Positions 22,100 through 30,159 of a stretch of 40,936 bases of DNA are shown here, piece by piece. Numbering within the stretch: the stretch's first letter is position 1; every line of letters starts with the position of its first letter. The notes beneath the pieces were generated by a model. That model was not told the DNA's origin. It saw only the letters and a program-made list of their open reading frames with translations, and did no database searches. This stretch comes from Nitrospirota bacterium. GTDB lineage: Bacteria > Nitrospirota > Nitrospiria > Nitrospirales > Nitrospiraceae. Made by a program: the position numbers and the translations under genes. The stretch lies in contig JAGWTI010000022.1 in assembly GCA_028876065.1 (NCBI GenBank), positions 1 through 40,936 of the forward strand. The letters are read 5' to 3'.

Positions 22100-24046
22100 A
22101 TGGGCAGTTTGACCAGAAAGAAGACGCTGGCGGTCATGGCGTTAAGCGCGATGATTGGCCTCCTTCTCCTGCCAATCGTGGTCTCGGTTCCTGCGCTTGC
22201 GAGCGGAGGCGGGGCTCCGGCTGGTGGGCCTCCCCCTGACGTGGTCAAGAAAGAAGGGGGTGAGGGGGATAAGGACAAGAAGGTCGAGAAGGCTCGCGAT
22301 GTCTACTACAAGACCGAAGGGATCGTATCCGGGCTTCCGGCTCCCAAAACCGGGGACAACGCAAAGGACTATCCGCGCTACAACTTCGAGAGCCGGGTGC
22401 TCCTCTGGTTCGCCAATCAGCAGCACCTTTACTATGGCAGCTTCGTCCTGGCGGTGCCCATCTTTTGTATGGTCATCGAATTCATGGGGGTGATGACAAA
22501 GGATAAGGCGATGGCCAAGAAATATGACCAGCTCGCCTATGACTTCATCAAGATCAGTTTAACGGCGTACTCCTTGACCGCGATTCTTGGCGGTATCCTG
22601 ATCTTCACCTTCCTGACACTCTATCCTGCCTTCTTCGGGTATCTCTCGAGCATCTTCCGTCCGGTCATGCATATCTACGCGTTGATGTTCGTGGCCGAGA
22701 GCGGCACCCTCTACATCTACTACTACGGCTGGGATAAGATGAAAGAGGGGTTCTTGAAGTGGATTCACCTCAGCATGTCGGTGATTCTGAACGTGATCGG
22801 GACGGTGCTGATGTTCCTGGCCAACTCCTGGATCGGGTTCATGATGTCCCCGGCCGGTGTGGATGAGCAGGGGCGCTTTCTCGGAAACATCTGGCATGTG
22901 ATCCATACGGCGCTTTGGAATCCGTTGAACGTGCACCGGATCCTGGGCAATATGGCCTTCGGTGGCGGCGTGGTCGCGGCCTATGCGGCGTATCGGTTCC
23001 TGTCCTCGAAGACCGACGAAGAGCGGGCCCACTATGACTGGATGGGCTACATCGCCATGTCGTTGGGCGTGGCCTTCTTGATCCCGCTGCCCTTTGCCGG
23101 TTACTGGCTGATGCGTGAAGTGTATGCCTATCGGCAGCAGATGGGTATCACGCTGATGGGCGGTCTGTTGGCTTGGCTGTTCATCATTCAGGCGACCATG
23201 ATCGGCATCCTCTTCCTGAGCACCAATTACTATCTCTGGCAGGCTCTGGGGCGGATGCGCGGCGCCGAGCGGTTTCAGCGCTGGATCAAGTATTTCGTGT
23301 TCCTCCTGGTGTGCGGCTTCCTGGTGTTCATCACGCCACACACGATGGTGATGACCCCGGCTGAACTAAAGGCTATGGGCGGGCAGCAGCATCCAGTGTT
23401 GGGGAACTATGGAGTCATGTCCGCGAAGAACGGCGGGATCAACGTGATTATCACGACCACCGTGCTGACTTTCATCTGGTATCAGCGCGGGAATCGGGTG
23501 CCGAGCGTATCCTGGTCCAAGTTCGGTAATATCTTCATGGGCGTGTTCTTTTTCTTCGCCTACGTGAATATTATCTGGCTGGCCATCTACGGCTATTTCA
23601 TTCCGGCTAACGTCCGGGTGGGATTGTCCGTGCCGCAGGTGGCGACCACGCTCTCCTGCCTGTTCTTTATGACCGCGCTGAACCTCTCCATGTTGAAGGG
23701 GGCCAAGCAGATCGGGCCGATCGAATGGGGCAAGATATCGGTGCGTTCCCAGTACGCATTGATCATGCTCGCGACGGCTTTCACCTGGATGATGGGCTTG
23801 ATGGGCTACATCCGCTCCTCGGTGCGGTTGTTCTGGCACGTCAATGAGATCATGCGCGACAACTCTCCCTGGGCCTATACGCATACGGTGGGGTTCGCCG
23901 CCAATATGATTTCCTTCAACGTGTTGTTCTTCTGGATTAGCATTATGTTCGTATTCTGGCTCGGCACGCTGGCGGCGAAGAAAGCGCCGGTGGAAGCGAA
24001 AGCGCCGGTTCCTGGGCAAGCGCCCCAGCCGGCGGTTGGACACTAA
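22100..24046 (+). CDS. Cytochrome bd-like terminal oxidase subunit, copy 2 (CydA-like)
   Basis: 648 residues, ATG preceded by AAGGAGG (22088-22094). A signal-like first helix (about 9-35) and a Gly/Pro/Lys-rich linker come before about 13 membrane helices. Candidate heme ligands are His109 (N-Q-Q-H) and His279 (N-P-L-N-V-H-R). Blocks shared with the copy at 16551 include D-x-Y-Y-K-T, P-F-A-G-Y-W-L-M, I-T-P-H-T, Q-H-P-V, G-N-Y-G-V-M-S, I-G-P-I-E-W-G-K-I-S-V-R and S-P-W-A-Y-T. No CydB gene accompanies it; instead three c-type cytochrome genes follow in the same operon, which favours cytochrome c as electron donor. The tail from about residue 625 is Ala/Pro-rich and probably disordered. Oxidase function and substrate are inferred from the fold and operon. 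Confidence 0.82.
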   Translation: MGSLTRKKTLAVMALSAMIGLLLLPIVVSVPALASGGGAPAGGPPPDVVKKEGGEGDKDKKVEKARDVYYKTEGIVSGLPAPKTGDNAKDYPRYNFESRVLLWFANQQHLYYGSFVLAVPIFCMVIEFMGVMTKDKAMAKKYDQLAYDFIKISLTAYSLTAILGGILIFTFLTLYPAFFGYLSSIFRPVMHIYALMFVAESGTLYIYYYGWDKMKEGFLKWIHLSMSVILNVIGTVLMFLANSWIGFMMSPAGVDEQGRFLGNIWHVIHTALWNPLNVHRILGNMAFGGGVVAAYAAYRFLSSKTDEERAHYDWMGYIAMSLGVAFLIPLPFAGYWLMREVYAYRQQMGITLMGGLLAWLFIIQATMIGILFLSTNYYLWQALGRMRGAERFQRWIKYFVFLLVCGFLVFITPHTMVMTPAELKAMGGQQHPVLGNYGVMSAKNGGINVIITTTVLTFIWYQRGNRVPSVSWSKFGNIFMGVFFFFAYVNIIWLAIYGYFIPANVRVGLSVPQVATTLSCLFFMTALNLSMLKGAKQIGPIEWGKISVRSQYALIMLATAFTWMMGLMGYIRSSVRLFWHVNEIMRDNSPWAYTHTVGFAANMISFNVLFFWISIMFVFWLGTLAAKKAPVEAKAPVPGQAPQPAVGH

Positions 24047-24077
24047 CGTTCTTCGGCCTTTCAAGACTTGCAGGGTG

Positions 24078-24103
24078 TCCTCCCCGGGCTAACCCGGGGA
24101 GGA
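24078..24103 (+). repeat. Intercistronic stem-loop between oxidase and cytochrome genes
   Basis: Perfect 11-bp stem: TCCTCCCCGGG (24078-24088) pairs with CCCGGGGAGGA (24093-24103), with loop CTAA. No T-run follows. The ribosome site of the next gene starts 6 bases later. Likely an mRNA processing or stability element setting the ratio of oxidase to cytochrome, or a partial attenuator. Confidence 0.7.
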
Positions 24104-24122
24104 ATCCCAGGAGGGTTGTCAC

Positions 24123-25436
24123 GTGGTCGAGTTAATTCAGGCAGCGTTGGACATGGGGTGGCCGATACTGGCCTTTCTCGTCTGCTTGCTTGTCTATTTC
24201 CAGGTGAGCATCAGCGACCCTGCGAAGAAGAAGCAAGCGACATTCAAGACATTCATCGGCATGATCGCGGCATTCATGTTGCTGATGGCTATCGCCAATT
24301 ACAAAATCAATTTCTTTGCCAATTCGAGGCTCCTGCCCGTCTCTCTGGCCATGATTACCGCGCTGGCCTTTATGATGGGCATCTATTTCACGAACATTGG
24401 CGCGCTCTTTAAGATCGGCGGGTTCATGTTCCTGGTGGCTGCGGGCCTCTCAGGATATGGGAACTGGCTGCCTCAGGTTGAGGGTGGATTCCCTCCGGCC
24501 GAAGTCAAGTTGGACTTCGGAAGCATGTCGGCTCAGCAGCTGGCCGACGAGGGAGAGAAGATCATTTTCGGTGGGATCGGGCAGAGCAAGGTGCAGGGCG
24601 CGATCGGCAAGGGCCAGTGTCCCCTCTGTCACGGGTTCAACGAGGGGTTCTTGAGCGAGCGGGCCCCCAACCTTTGGGGTGTTCCTGATCGGGCGAAGAC
24701 AAGGCTGGATGATCCCCGCTACCATAAAGGGAAGCCGGGTGATCGCGATACGGAGCAGAAAGAGGCATTCCCTGGGTCCGGTACGGCGGAGACCGGTCAG
24801 GAATATATTGCTGAGTCCCATTCCTGCCCGAGCTGCTTTGTCGTCGCCGGATTCGGAGTGAAGGGGACGAACGATAAGCAAAGCCCGATGCCGGCGATTC
24901 ACAAGCCGCCCATCTCCCTCTCTTTGGGTGAGCTGGCCGCCGTGGATACCTGGATGTATGTGCGCGAAGGCAAGGAAGCTCCGTCTTTCGAGGAAATTAC
25001 CAAAGCCTACGAGAAGTTCATCCCGGAGGCGGACCGGCCCAAGCAAACGGAAGACAAGCCGGGGGCGGCCGGCGGTGGTGGCGTGTTGGCGACCGGCGAG
25101 GAGCCTGTGGATCAGATTTTCCAGAAGGCGACTTGCGTGGCTTGCCATACGATCCCCGGCATTGCCGGAGCGGTCGGGACCATCGGTCCCAAGCTGGTGG
25201 AGGGCACCAATGCCCCGACTCGGATCAAGGATCCGGCTTACAAGGGCACGGCCAAGTCGACGCGCGAGTACATTACGGAATCGGTCATCAATCCGAGCGC
25301 GTTCGTGGTAAAAGGCTTCCCGGACAATACGATGCCGAAAGAGTTCGGGAAGAAGCTCAGTGCCGGTGCGCTGAACAAGATTGTGGATTATCTCTCCCAG
25401 CTGCAAGAAGGCAAGGAGCCTCCCAAAATTTCTTAA
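24123..25436 (+). CDS. Membrane-anchored cytochrome c with two heme sites
   Basis: 437 residues starting with GTG at 24123 (AGGAGGG, 7 bases upstream). The first 115 residues form about four membrane helices; two cytochrome c domains follow. Heme sites are CPLCH (Cys166, Cys169, His170) and CVACH (Cys338, Cys341, His342). The second domain has a likely axial Met in D-N-T-M-P; the matching site in the first is S-P-M-P. Cys235/Cys238 (CPSCF) look like a broken heme site, but the flanking sequence aligns with I-N-P-S-A-F-V-V of the other domain, so it is a cysteine pair, not a lost heme. It would receive electrons in the periplasm and pass them to the bd-like subunit encoded just upstream. Confidence 0.83.
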   Translation: MVELIQAALDMGWPILAFLVCLLVYFQVSISDPAKKKQATFKTFIGMIAAFMLLMAIANYKINFFANSRLLPVSLAMITALAFMMGIYFTNIGALFKIGGFMFLVAAGLSGYGNWLPQVEGGFPPAEVKLDFGSMSAQQLADEGEKIIFGGIGQSKVQGAIGKGQCPLCHGFNEGFLSERAPNLWGVPDRAKTRLDDPRYHKGKPGDRDTEQKEAFPGSGTAETGQEYIAESHSCPSCFVVAGFGVKGTNDKQSPMPAIHKPPISLSLGELAAVDTWMYVREGKEAPSFEEITKAYEKFIPEADRPKQTEDKPGAAGGGGVLATGEEPVDQIFQKATCVACHTIPGIAGAVGTIGPKLVEGTNAPTRIKDPAYKGTAKSTREYITESVINPSAFVVKGFPDNTMPKEFGKKLSAGALNKIVDYLSQLQEGKEPPKIS

Positions 25437-25492
25437 TCTAAAAATGGTTGGACCTGAATTAGGAACGGGAGCGTAAGAAGGAGAGCCGGACG

Positions 25493-26524
25493 ATGAAGGT
25501 ATTAATCGGATCAGTGCTTGGAGGGTTGGTGGTGGTGCTTATTGCACTTCTGGCCTTCGGTGTCCTTCCAGCCACGTCCCTCAAGCTGGTGGAAGGCTAT
25601 ATGCCGATGCAGATGTTGTTTGAGCTGGGTGCCAGCGTGGCCATCTTTGCCGTGATGAGCTACCTGCTCGGCCAAGGCGGCGTCCAGCTGTCTCGGTTTT
25701 GGCAAGGGATTTTATTTTGGGCATACGTCCTCCTGTACCTCAAGTTCAGGGTGTATCCGCCCATTCCTTTCAGCGTTCGGGCCATGTATGGCACGGTGAC
25801 GCTGATTGCCGTGTTCATGTGGGTGTCCAGCAACGAAGAAGACTGGAAGAAGTTCAAGCAGCCGATCATGAATGTGCTGGATGCCAACACCGGTTTCCAT
25901 AAAGCGCTTCGCACGGTCTATCTGATCGCGTTGCCCATTCTTCTCTGGGGCTTCTCCTACAGTTCCTTCCTGCCCAATCTGGACGAGCCGGTCGAGCTGC
26001 GCACGGTGCACCCGGCGCCGCCGGCCAGCACCAAGGTGCACGGAAAGACCTTTGTGCTCCAGACGTCGCAAAATCCCTATCGGGTCAATCCGGAAGGGAA
26101 GTATGACCAGGAATATACCAATGCCCGAATCGTTGAACAGGCGATGGGGCGTCTGATGAAGCCCGATGCCAATCCCTGGGACGAGAAGGCTGAGGGGTAC
26201 CTCAAGTACGTGCGCGAGGGTGGGGAAATTTTCTTCCAGAACTGTCACTTCTGCCACGGCGACAACCTAAACGGCCGCGGCTTGCACGCCTTTGCCTTTA
26301 ACCCGATCCCGGCCAACTTTACGGACCCGGGCACGATTGCCCAGTTGCAGGAGACGTTCATCTTCTGGCGCGTCTCGAAGGGTGGAATCGGGTTGCCGAA
26401 CGAAGGATTCCCCTGGGCATCGGTAATGCCGCCCTGGGAGCAGCACCTGACGACGGACGAGATTTGGAAAGTCATTTTGTTCGAATACTGGCACACAGGC
26501 TATTATCCGAGAACTTGGGATTAA
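25493..26524 (+). CDS. Membrane-anchored cytochrome c with one heme site
   Basis: 343 residues; AAGGAG precedes the ATG at 25493. About five membrane helices occupy residues 1-165, then a periplasmic cytochrome c domain with CHFCH (Cys251, Cys254, His255) and a likely Met ligand in S-V-M-P-P-W. The domain order, membrane part first and heme domain last, matches the preceding cytochrome gene. Gaps to both neighbours are short (56 and 32 bases). Likely a fixed electron relay in the same complex as the bd-like subunit and the other cytochromes. Confidence 0.82.
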   Translation: MKVLIGSVLGGLVVVLIALLAFGVLPATSLKLVEGYMPMQMLFELGASVAIFAVMSYLLGQGGVQLSRFWQGILFWAYVLLYLKFRVYPPIPFSVRAMYGTVTLIAVFMWVSSNEEDWKKFKQPIMNVLDANTGFHKALRTVYLIALPILLWGFSYSSFLPNLDEPVELRTVHPAPPASTKVHGKTFVLQTSQNPYRVNPEGKYDQEYTNARIVEQAMGRLMKPDANPWDEKAEGYLKYVREGGEIFFQNCHFCHGDNLNGRGLHAFAFNPIPANFTDPGTIAQLQETFIFWRVSKGGIGLPNEGFPWASVMPPWEQHLTTDEIWKVILFEYWHTGYYPRTWD

Positions 26525-26556
26525 TCCCACACATCTTTCGGTGAAGGGGTATAGCT

Positions 26557-28329
26557 ATGAGGCATGTGAAGAGTAAGGTGCTGTTAGTCGCGCTCGCGGC
26601 CCTGGGGATCACGATGGTCTCCGGCAGCGCAGGGGTCTCGATCTTCGCGCAAGAAGGGGGCGGGCTCCCCGAAGGTTTTAAGAAGGGTGAACTGGCGCCG
26701 CTTCCCTCTGCGGAGATGATCGAAGCGGGCAAGCGGGTCTACTTTACGAAGTGCGTCTGGTGCCATGGGGTGGACGGGGCCGGCGATGGTCCTGCCGCCG
26801 ACCGCCTCTGGCCTCGTCCTCGCAACTTCAACCAGGGGACCTTCAAAATTCGACGGACGGCCAGCGGCGAACTGCCGTTGTTCGACTCCAAGAAGCCGGT
26901 CGAGGCCGAGAACGACTTGTTTGCAACCGTGACCCACGGGCTTCCCGGATCCGCCATGCCGTCCTGGGAAGGCATTCTGACCGAGGAACAGCGGTTGCAG
27001 GTCTTGTCGTTCGTCACGACCCAGCTCATCAAGGACCGCAAGTTCGACGACAAGGCGACGGAAACACAGACTGTACTGCAGTTGGACGAAATCAAGCCGA
27101 TTCCTGTTAGCAAGGAGAGCCTGGAAAAGGGCGCCCAGTTGATCGTGGACAAGAAGTGCATCGAGTGCCACGGGGTCACCGGGCGGGGGGACGGCAACGC
27201 GTTCAACCTGAAGGATGACTGGGGTTTTCCGATTCAGCCGGCCAACTGGCACAAGTGCTGGAACTTCCGAGGGAGCCGCCAGGATCCGTACAACATCAAG
27301 AACATTTTCCGGACCTTCTCCACGGGGGTGAGCGGCACGCCGATGCCCTCCTTCGCGGACAACACGACGGTCGAAGAGCGGTGGCACATCGCCAACTTCG
27401 TGAACTCGCTCTGCGAGCGGGACCCAGAAGGGAACCCGCTGCCGATCGATCCGCTGACCGACAAGCCGAAGGTGAACTTCGTGATCCGGTCCGGTCCGGT
27501 GCTGGAAGGGGAGATCTCCGACGATCCGGAGAACGAGATGTGGCAGAAGCGTGAGCGCCGGATCGTGTTGTTCGGCGGGCAGATCACACACAAGCCGCGG
27601 AATTTCGTCAACCGGATCGACGACGTCTGGGTCAAGTCTCTGTACAACGATAAGAACATCGTGTTCCTGTTTCAGTGGGATGACCGATCCAAGAGCGTGG
27701 CAGAAGGGAAGCTGCCATGGCAGCCCACCGAAGTGAACGTGGAGAACTACGGGGTCAAGGAACAGGCACCGAAGACCGGCGAAGGTGATTCGATTGCCGC
27801 CCAACAGAGCAAGTATCCGGTCTACAACGACGCCTTTGCGTTCCAGTTTCCGGTCAAGTGGCAGGAACTGCCGGCCCCGATCAAGCCGCGCTACCTCTGG
27901 GGAGACCAGAAGTATCCGGTGGACATCGTGAAGTGGGAAGCCAACGGGACCATCAAGGCGTTTACGGGAACCGGCTGGGACCAGGACTTCCAGGATCGGG
28001 ACGATTATACCGAGAAGCTCAAGGTCCTGAAACAGGAGTGGAAGGATGGTCGCTGGACCTTGATGGTCAGCCGGCCCATCAAGGAAGACTACGACGAAGA
28101 CACCTACTTCGAGATGGGCAAGTACATCCCGACGGTGTTCTTCGCGTGGGATGGGCACAACGGGGATGCAGGCCGCAAGATGGCCGTGTCCGCCTTCTAC
28201 TACACGGTCTTGGAGCCGCCCATTCCAAGGGAGACTTACATCTATCCGACTCTGATCGCGATCGGTGTCGTGATCTTGGAAGGGTGGGTGTTGACCCGTC
28301 GGGCTAACAAGAAGAAGGGCAAAGTCTAA
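26557..28329 (+). CDS. Dihaem cytochrome c fused to an ethylbenzene-dehydrogenase-type heme b domain
   Basis: 590 residues. Signal peptide to about residue 31. Two cytochrome c domains follow, with CVWCH (Cys66, Cys69, His70) and CIECH (Cys201, Cys204, His205). From about residue 305 to 560 comes an EB_dh-type domain, the heme b-binding beta fold of ethylbenzene dehydrogenase gamma and NxrC-like subunits (E-G-E-I-S-D-D-P, then R-R-I-V-L-F-G-G-Q-I, W-V-K-S-L-Y-N-D, V-F-L-F-Q-W-D-D and later R-W-T-L-M-V-S-R). A final membrane helix (about 564-582) with a Lys/Arg tail anchors it. It is the last gene of the operon. It could collect electrons from a periplasmic donor and pass them to the membrane cytochromes; partner enzymes are not in view. 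Confidence 0.83.
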   Translation: MRHVKSKVLLVALAALGITMVSGSAGVSIFAQEGGGLPEGFKKGELAPLPSAEMIEAGKRVYFTKCVWCHGVDGAGDGPAADRLWPRPRNFNQGTFKIRRTASGELPLFDSKKPVEAENDLFATVTHGLPGSAMPSWEGILTEEQRLQVLSFVTTQLIKDRKFDDKATETQTVLQLDEIKPIPVSKESLEKGAQLIVDKKCIECHGVTGRGDGNAFNLKDDWGFPIQPANWHKCWNFRGSRQDPYNIKNIFRTFSTGVSGTPMPSFADNTTVEERWHIANFVNSLCERDPEGNPLPIDPLTDKPKVNFVIRSGPVLEGEISDDPENEMWQKRERRIVLFGGQITHKPRNFVNRIDDVWVKSLYNDKNIVFLFQWDDRSKSVAEGKLPWQPTEVNVENYGVKEQAPKTGEGDSIAAQQSKYPVYNDAFAFQFPVKWQELPAPIKPRYLWGDQKYPVDIVKWEANGTIKAFTGTGWDQDFQDRDDYTEKLKVLKQEWKDGRWTLMVSRPIKEDYDEDTYFEMGKYIPTVFFAWDGHNGDAGRKMAVSAFYYTVLEPPIPRETYIYPTLIAIGVVILEGWVLTRRANKKKGKV

Positions 28330-28353
28330 CCCGTAAGGGTAGACAAGGTTCGG

Positions 28354-28387
28354 AAAGGGGGTGGGGTGGCCCACCCCCTTTTTTTTT
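28354..28387 (+). terminator. Rho-independent terminator of the second oxidase operon
   Basis: 12-bp stem: AAAGGGGGTGGG (28354-28365) pairs with 28370-28381 (CCCACCCCCTTT), with loop GTGG, and a run of nine T at 28379-28387. Confidence 0.93.
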
Positions 28388-28413
28388 AGCGTCATGCCGA
28401 TGGGCATAGGGAT

Positions 28414-29052
28414 ATGGGGGCCACGATCGGACAGATGACCGGCCTCTTGTTGGCCGGCGGCAAGAGCCGCCGGATGGGCCGGGATAAGCGGTTTCTCGAG
28501 CTCGGGGGAAGGACTTTGCTGGAGCGATCCCTGAGCGTGCTGGACAGTCTGTTTGCGGAAGTGATTGTATCTGTGGCTGAGCCCCTTCCCGAGTTGAGAG
28601 AACTGCGAGCCAGAGTCGTGACCGATATAATTCCCGATTGTGCGACGCTGGGCGGGCTGTATACGGGCCTCTTCAGCTCCAGCTATCCGCGCGTCTTTGC
28701 GGCTGCCTGCGACATGCCCTTTCTGGCGGTGCCATTGATCCAGCGGATGATTGATCTGGGGCGGGATGCCGACGTGGTGATGGTTCGTCTGACGAACGGG
28801 CTCCAGCCCATGCACGCGATTTATTCCAAGGCCTGTCTGCCGCACTTGGAGCAGATGCTCCGCGTTAAAAATCTGAGAGTGCAGGAGTTGCTCTCCGCCT
28901 CGGGTCTCTCCGTGAAGATTCTCTCAGAGGACGACGTGAGGGATGCAGACCCACAGTTGCTCAGCTTCCTCAATGTGAACCAGCCGGCCGATTTGGAGTT
29001 TGCTCGAAAACTGCTAGCCGGGAAACAGGAGACGGCAGGCAATGGCGAATGA
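28414..29052 (+). CDS. mobA: Molybdenum cofactor guanylyltransferase
   Basis: 212 residues, the usual MobA length. It joins GMP from GTP to molybdopterin, giving the guanine dinucleotide cofactor of DMSO-reductase-family enzymes. The nucleotide-binding signature L-L-A-G-G-K-S-R-R-M-G-R-D-K lies at residues 11-24. A-C-D-M-P-F at about residue 96 carries the metal-binding Asp, and N-V-N-Q-P closes the family pattern. The ATG at 28414 has a weak ribosome site; ATG 28435, seven codons later, is an alternative. It overlaps the GT9 gene by 11 bases. Need for this cofactor fits a genome with a molybdenum enzyme such as nitrite oxidoreductase, not seen here. Confidence 0.9.
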   Translation: MGATIGQMTGLLLAGGKSRRMGRDKRFLELGGRTLLERSLSVLDSLFAEVIVSVAEPLPELRELRARVVTDIIPDCATLGGLYTGLFSSSYPRVFAAACDMPFLAVPLIQRMIDLGRDADVVMVRLTNGLQPMHAIYSKACLPHLEQMLRVKNLRVQELLSASGLSVKILSEDDVRDADPQLLSFLNVNQPADLEFARKLLAGKQETAGNGE

Positions 29053-30097
29053 AGACGCGCAACGAACCGTCCTGGTCATCCACCCCGGGGCTCTAGGCGA
29101 TGTATTGTTGGCCCTCCCTGCGATCCGCAGGGTACGCGCTGCTTTTCCAGGACGGGCTTGCGGGCTGATGGCAGGGGAGCCAGTCGGCCGCCTGCTAAGC
29201 GCCTGCCGAGAGGTGGATCGGCTGTTCCCATTGGAGCAAGGCAGCCTGGCCGGTCTGCTCGCTGGGGCCGAAGCAATAGATTGGCATCTGCGTTCTTGGC
29301 TGGACAGGGCAGATCTGGTGATTGGGTGGATGAAGGATCCTGAAGGGAGCCTTGCCAAGACCATAGGCGCTCTCGGGGCAAACAGAACCGTCATTCGTAG
29401 TCCCTTTGACTCCGATTGCACAAGCCTGCACCAGACAGACCGATACCTTGAAATAGTTGGTCTAGGACTGTGCGGGGAGCGATCAGCAAGGCCATTACAG
29501 CTGTCGGAAGCCATTTTGCACGAGGCGTGGGCCTCTTTGGCGGAGGCGGGAATTAGAAGAGAACAACTGCTCGTCGGGATACATCCAGGCAGCGGAAGCC
29601 CTCATAAATGTTGCACGCCAGGAGTGTTGGTCAAACTGATCGAGCAGTTGCGGGCAAAGGGCACTGTGCCTATTGTGTTGGCTGGCCCGGCCGATACCGA
29701 TCAGCTCCGGGCGATCCTGCAATCCAGTCCTCACCCGTTGACCGTGTTCGACAGGCTGTCCCTGAACGCGATGGCTGGACTGCTGGCCCATATGGGCCTG
29801 TACGTCGGGCACGATTCAGGACTGACCCATATGGCGGCCTGCCTGGGCGTGGAGACCATTGCGCTTTTTGGGCCAACCGACCCAAGCCGATGGGCGCCAC
29901 GGGGCAGTCATGTCGAGGTGTTGAGCGGGGCTCCTTGTACCTGCGGCAACTGGCCGCAGGTGCAGGCTTGTTCTGAAAAACCGTGCTTGCCTCGGCAGGT
30001 TGAACAAGTGGTCGAGCGCTGCTTGAAGAAGATGCAGGATAGGAAGAAGCGTCTGCCTGGCATCCGGAGGCACGGCACATTGCCTTGTCATGTCTGA
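29042..30097 (+). CDS. Glycosyltransferase family 9 (heptosyltransferase-like)
   Basis: 351 residues. Two Rossmann-like halves are seen: V-L-V-I-H-P-G-A-L-G-D-V-L-L-A-L-P-A at the N-terminus and the donor-binding half with G-I-H-P-G-S-G-S, G-P-A-D-T-D, then V-G-H-D-S-G-L-T-H-M-A-A and F-G-P-T-D-P-S-R-W-A-P near residues 246-282. These are hallmarks of ADP-heptose:LPS heptosyltransferases, so a role in lipopolysaccharide core synthesis on the inner face of the membrane is likely. The exact acceptor cannot be told. A Cys-rich stretch follows (C-T-C-G-N-W, later C-S-E-K-P-C), as in some family members. AGGAGA precedes the ATG. Confidence 0.85.
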   Translation: MANEDAQRTVLVIHPGALGDVLLALPAIRRVRAAFPGRACGLMAGEPVGRLLSACREVDRLFPLEQGSLAGLLAGAEAIDWHLRSWLDRADLVIGWMKDPEGSLAKTIGALGANRTVIRSPFDSDCTSLHQTDRYLEIVGLGLCGERSARPLQLSEAILHEAWASLAEAGIRREQLLVGIHPGSGSPHKCCTPGVLVKLIEQLRAKGTVPIVLAGPADTDQLRAILQSSPHPLTVFDRLSLNAMAGLLAHMGLYVGHDSGLTHMAACLGVETIALFGPTDPSRWAPRGSHVEVLSGAPCTCGNWPQVQACSEKPCLPRQVEQVVERCLKKMQDRKKRLPGIRRHGTLPCHV

Positions 30098-30113
30098 GAG
30101 GTTGTGTTAGATT
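30085..30113 (+). promoter_or_regulatory. Candidate promoter of argS
   Basis: TTGTCA (30085-30090), a 17-base spacer and TAGATT (30108-30113), a 5/6 and a 4/6 match. It overlaps the end of the glycosyltransferase gene and gives a leader of about 40 bases to the GTG at 30160. Confidence 0.33.
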
Positions 30114-30159
30114 CACCAGTTGGTTTTTTGTTAGACAAAAGAAGAGGTTCGGACGGGTT

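Noticed and set aside
24825-24839. CPSCF as a third, decayed heme c site
   Set aside because: Alignment of the flanks with the second cytochrome domain shows it lies outside the heme-binding position.
26584-28845. 753-codon open frame antisense to the dihaem fusion and mobA
   Set aside because: It runs across a terminator and two confident genes on the other strand, and has no family character.
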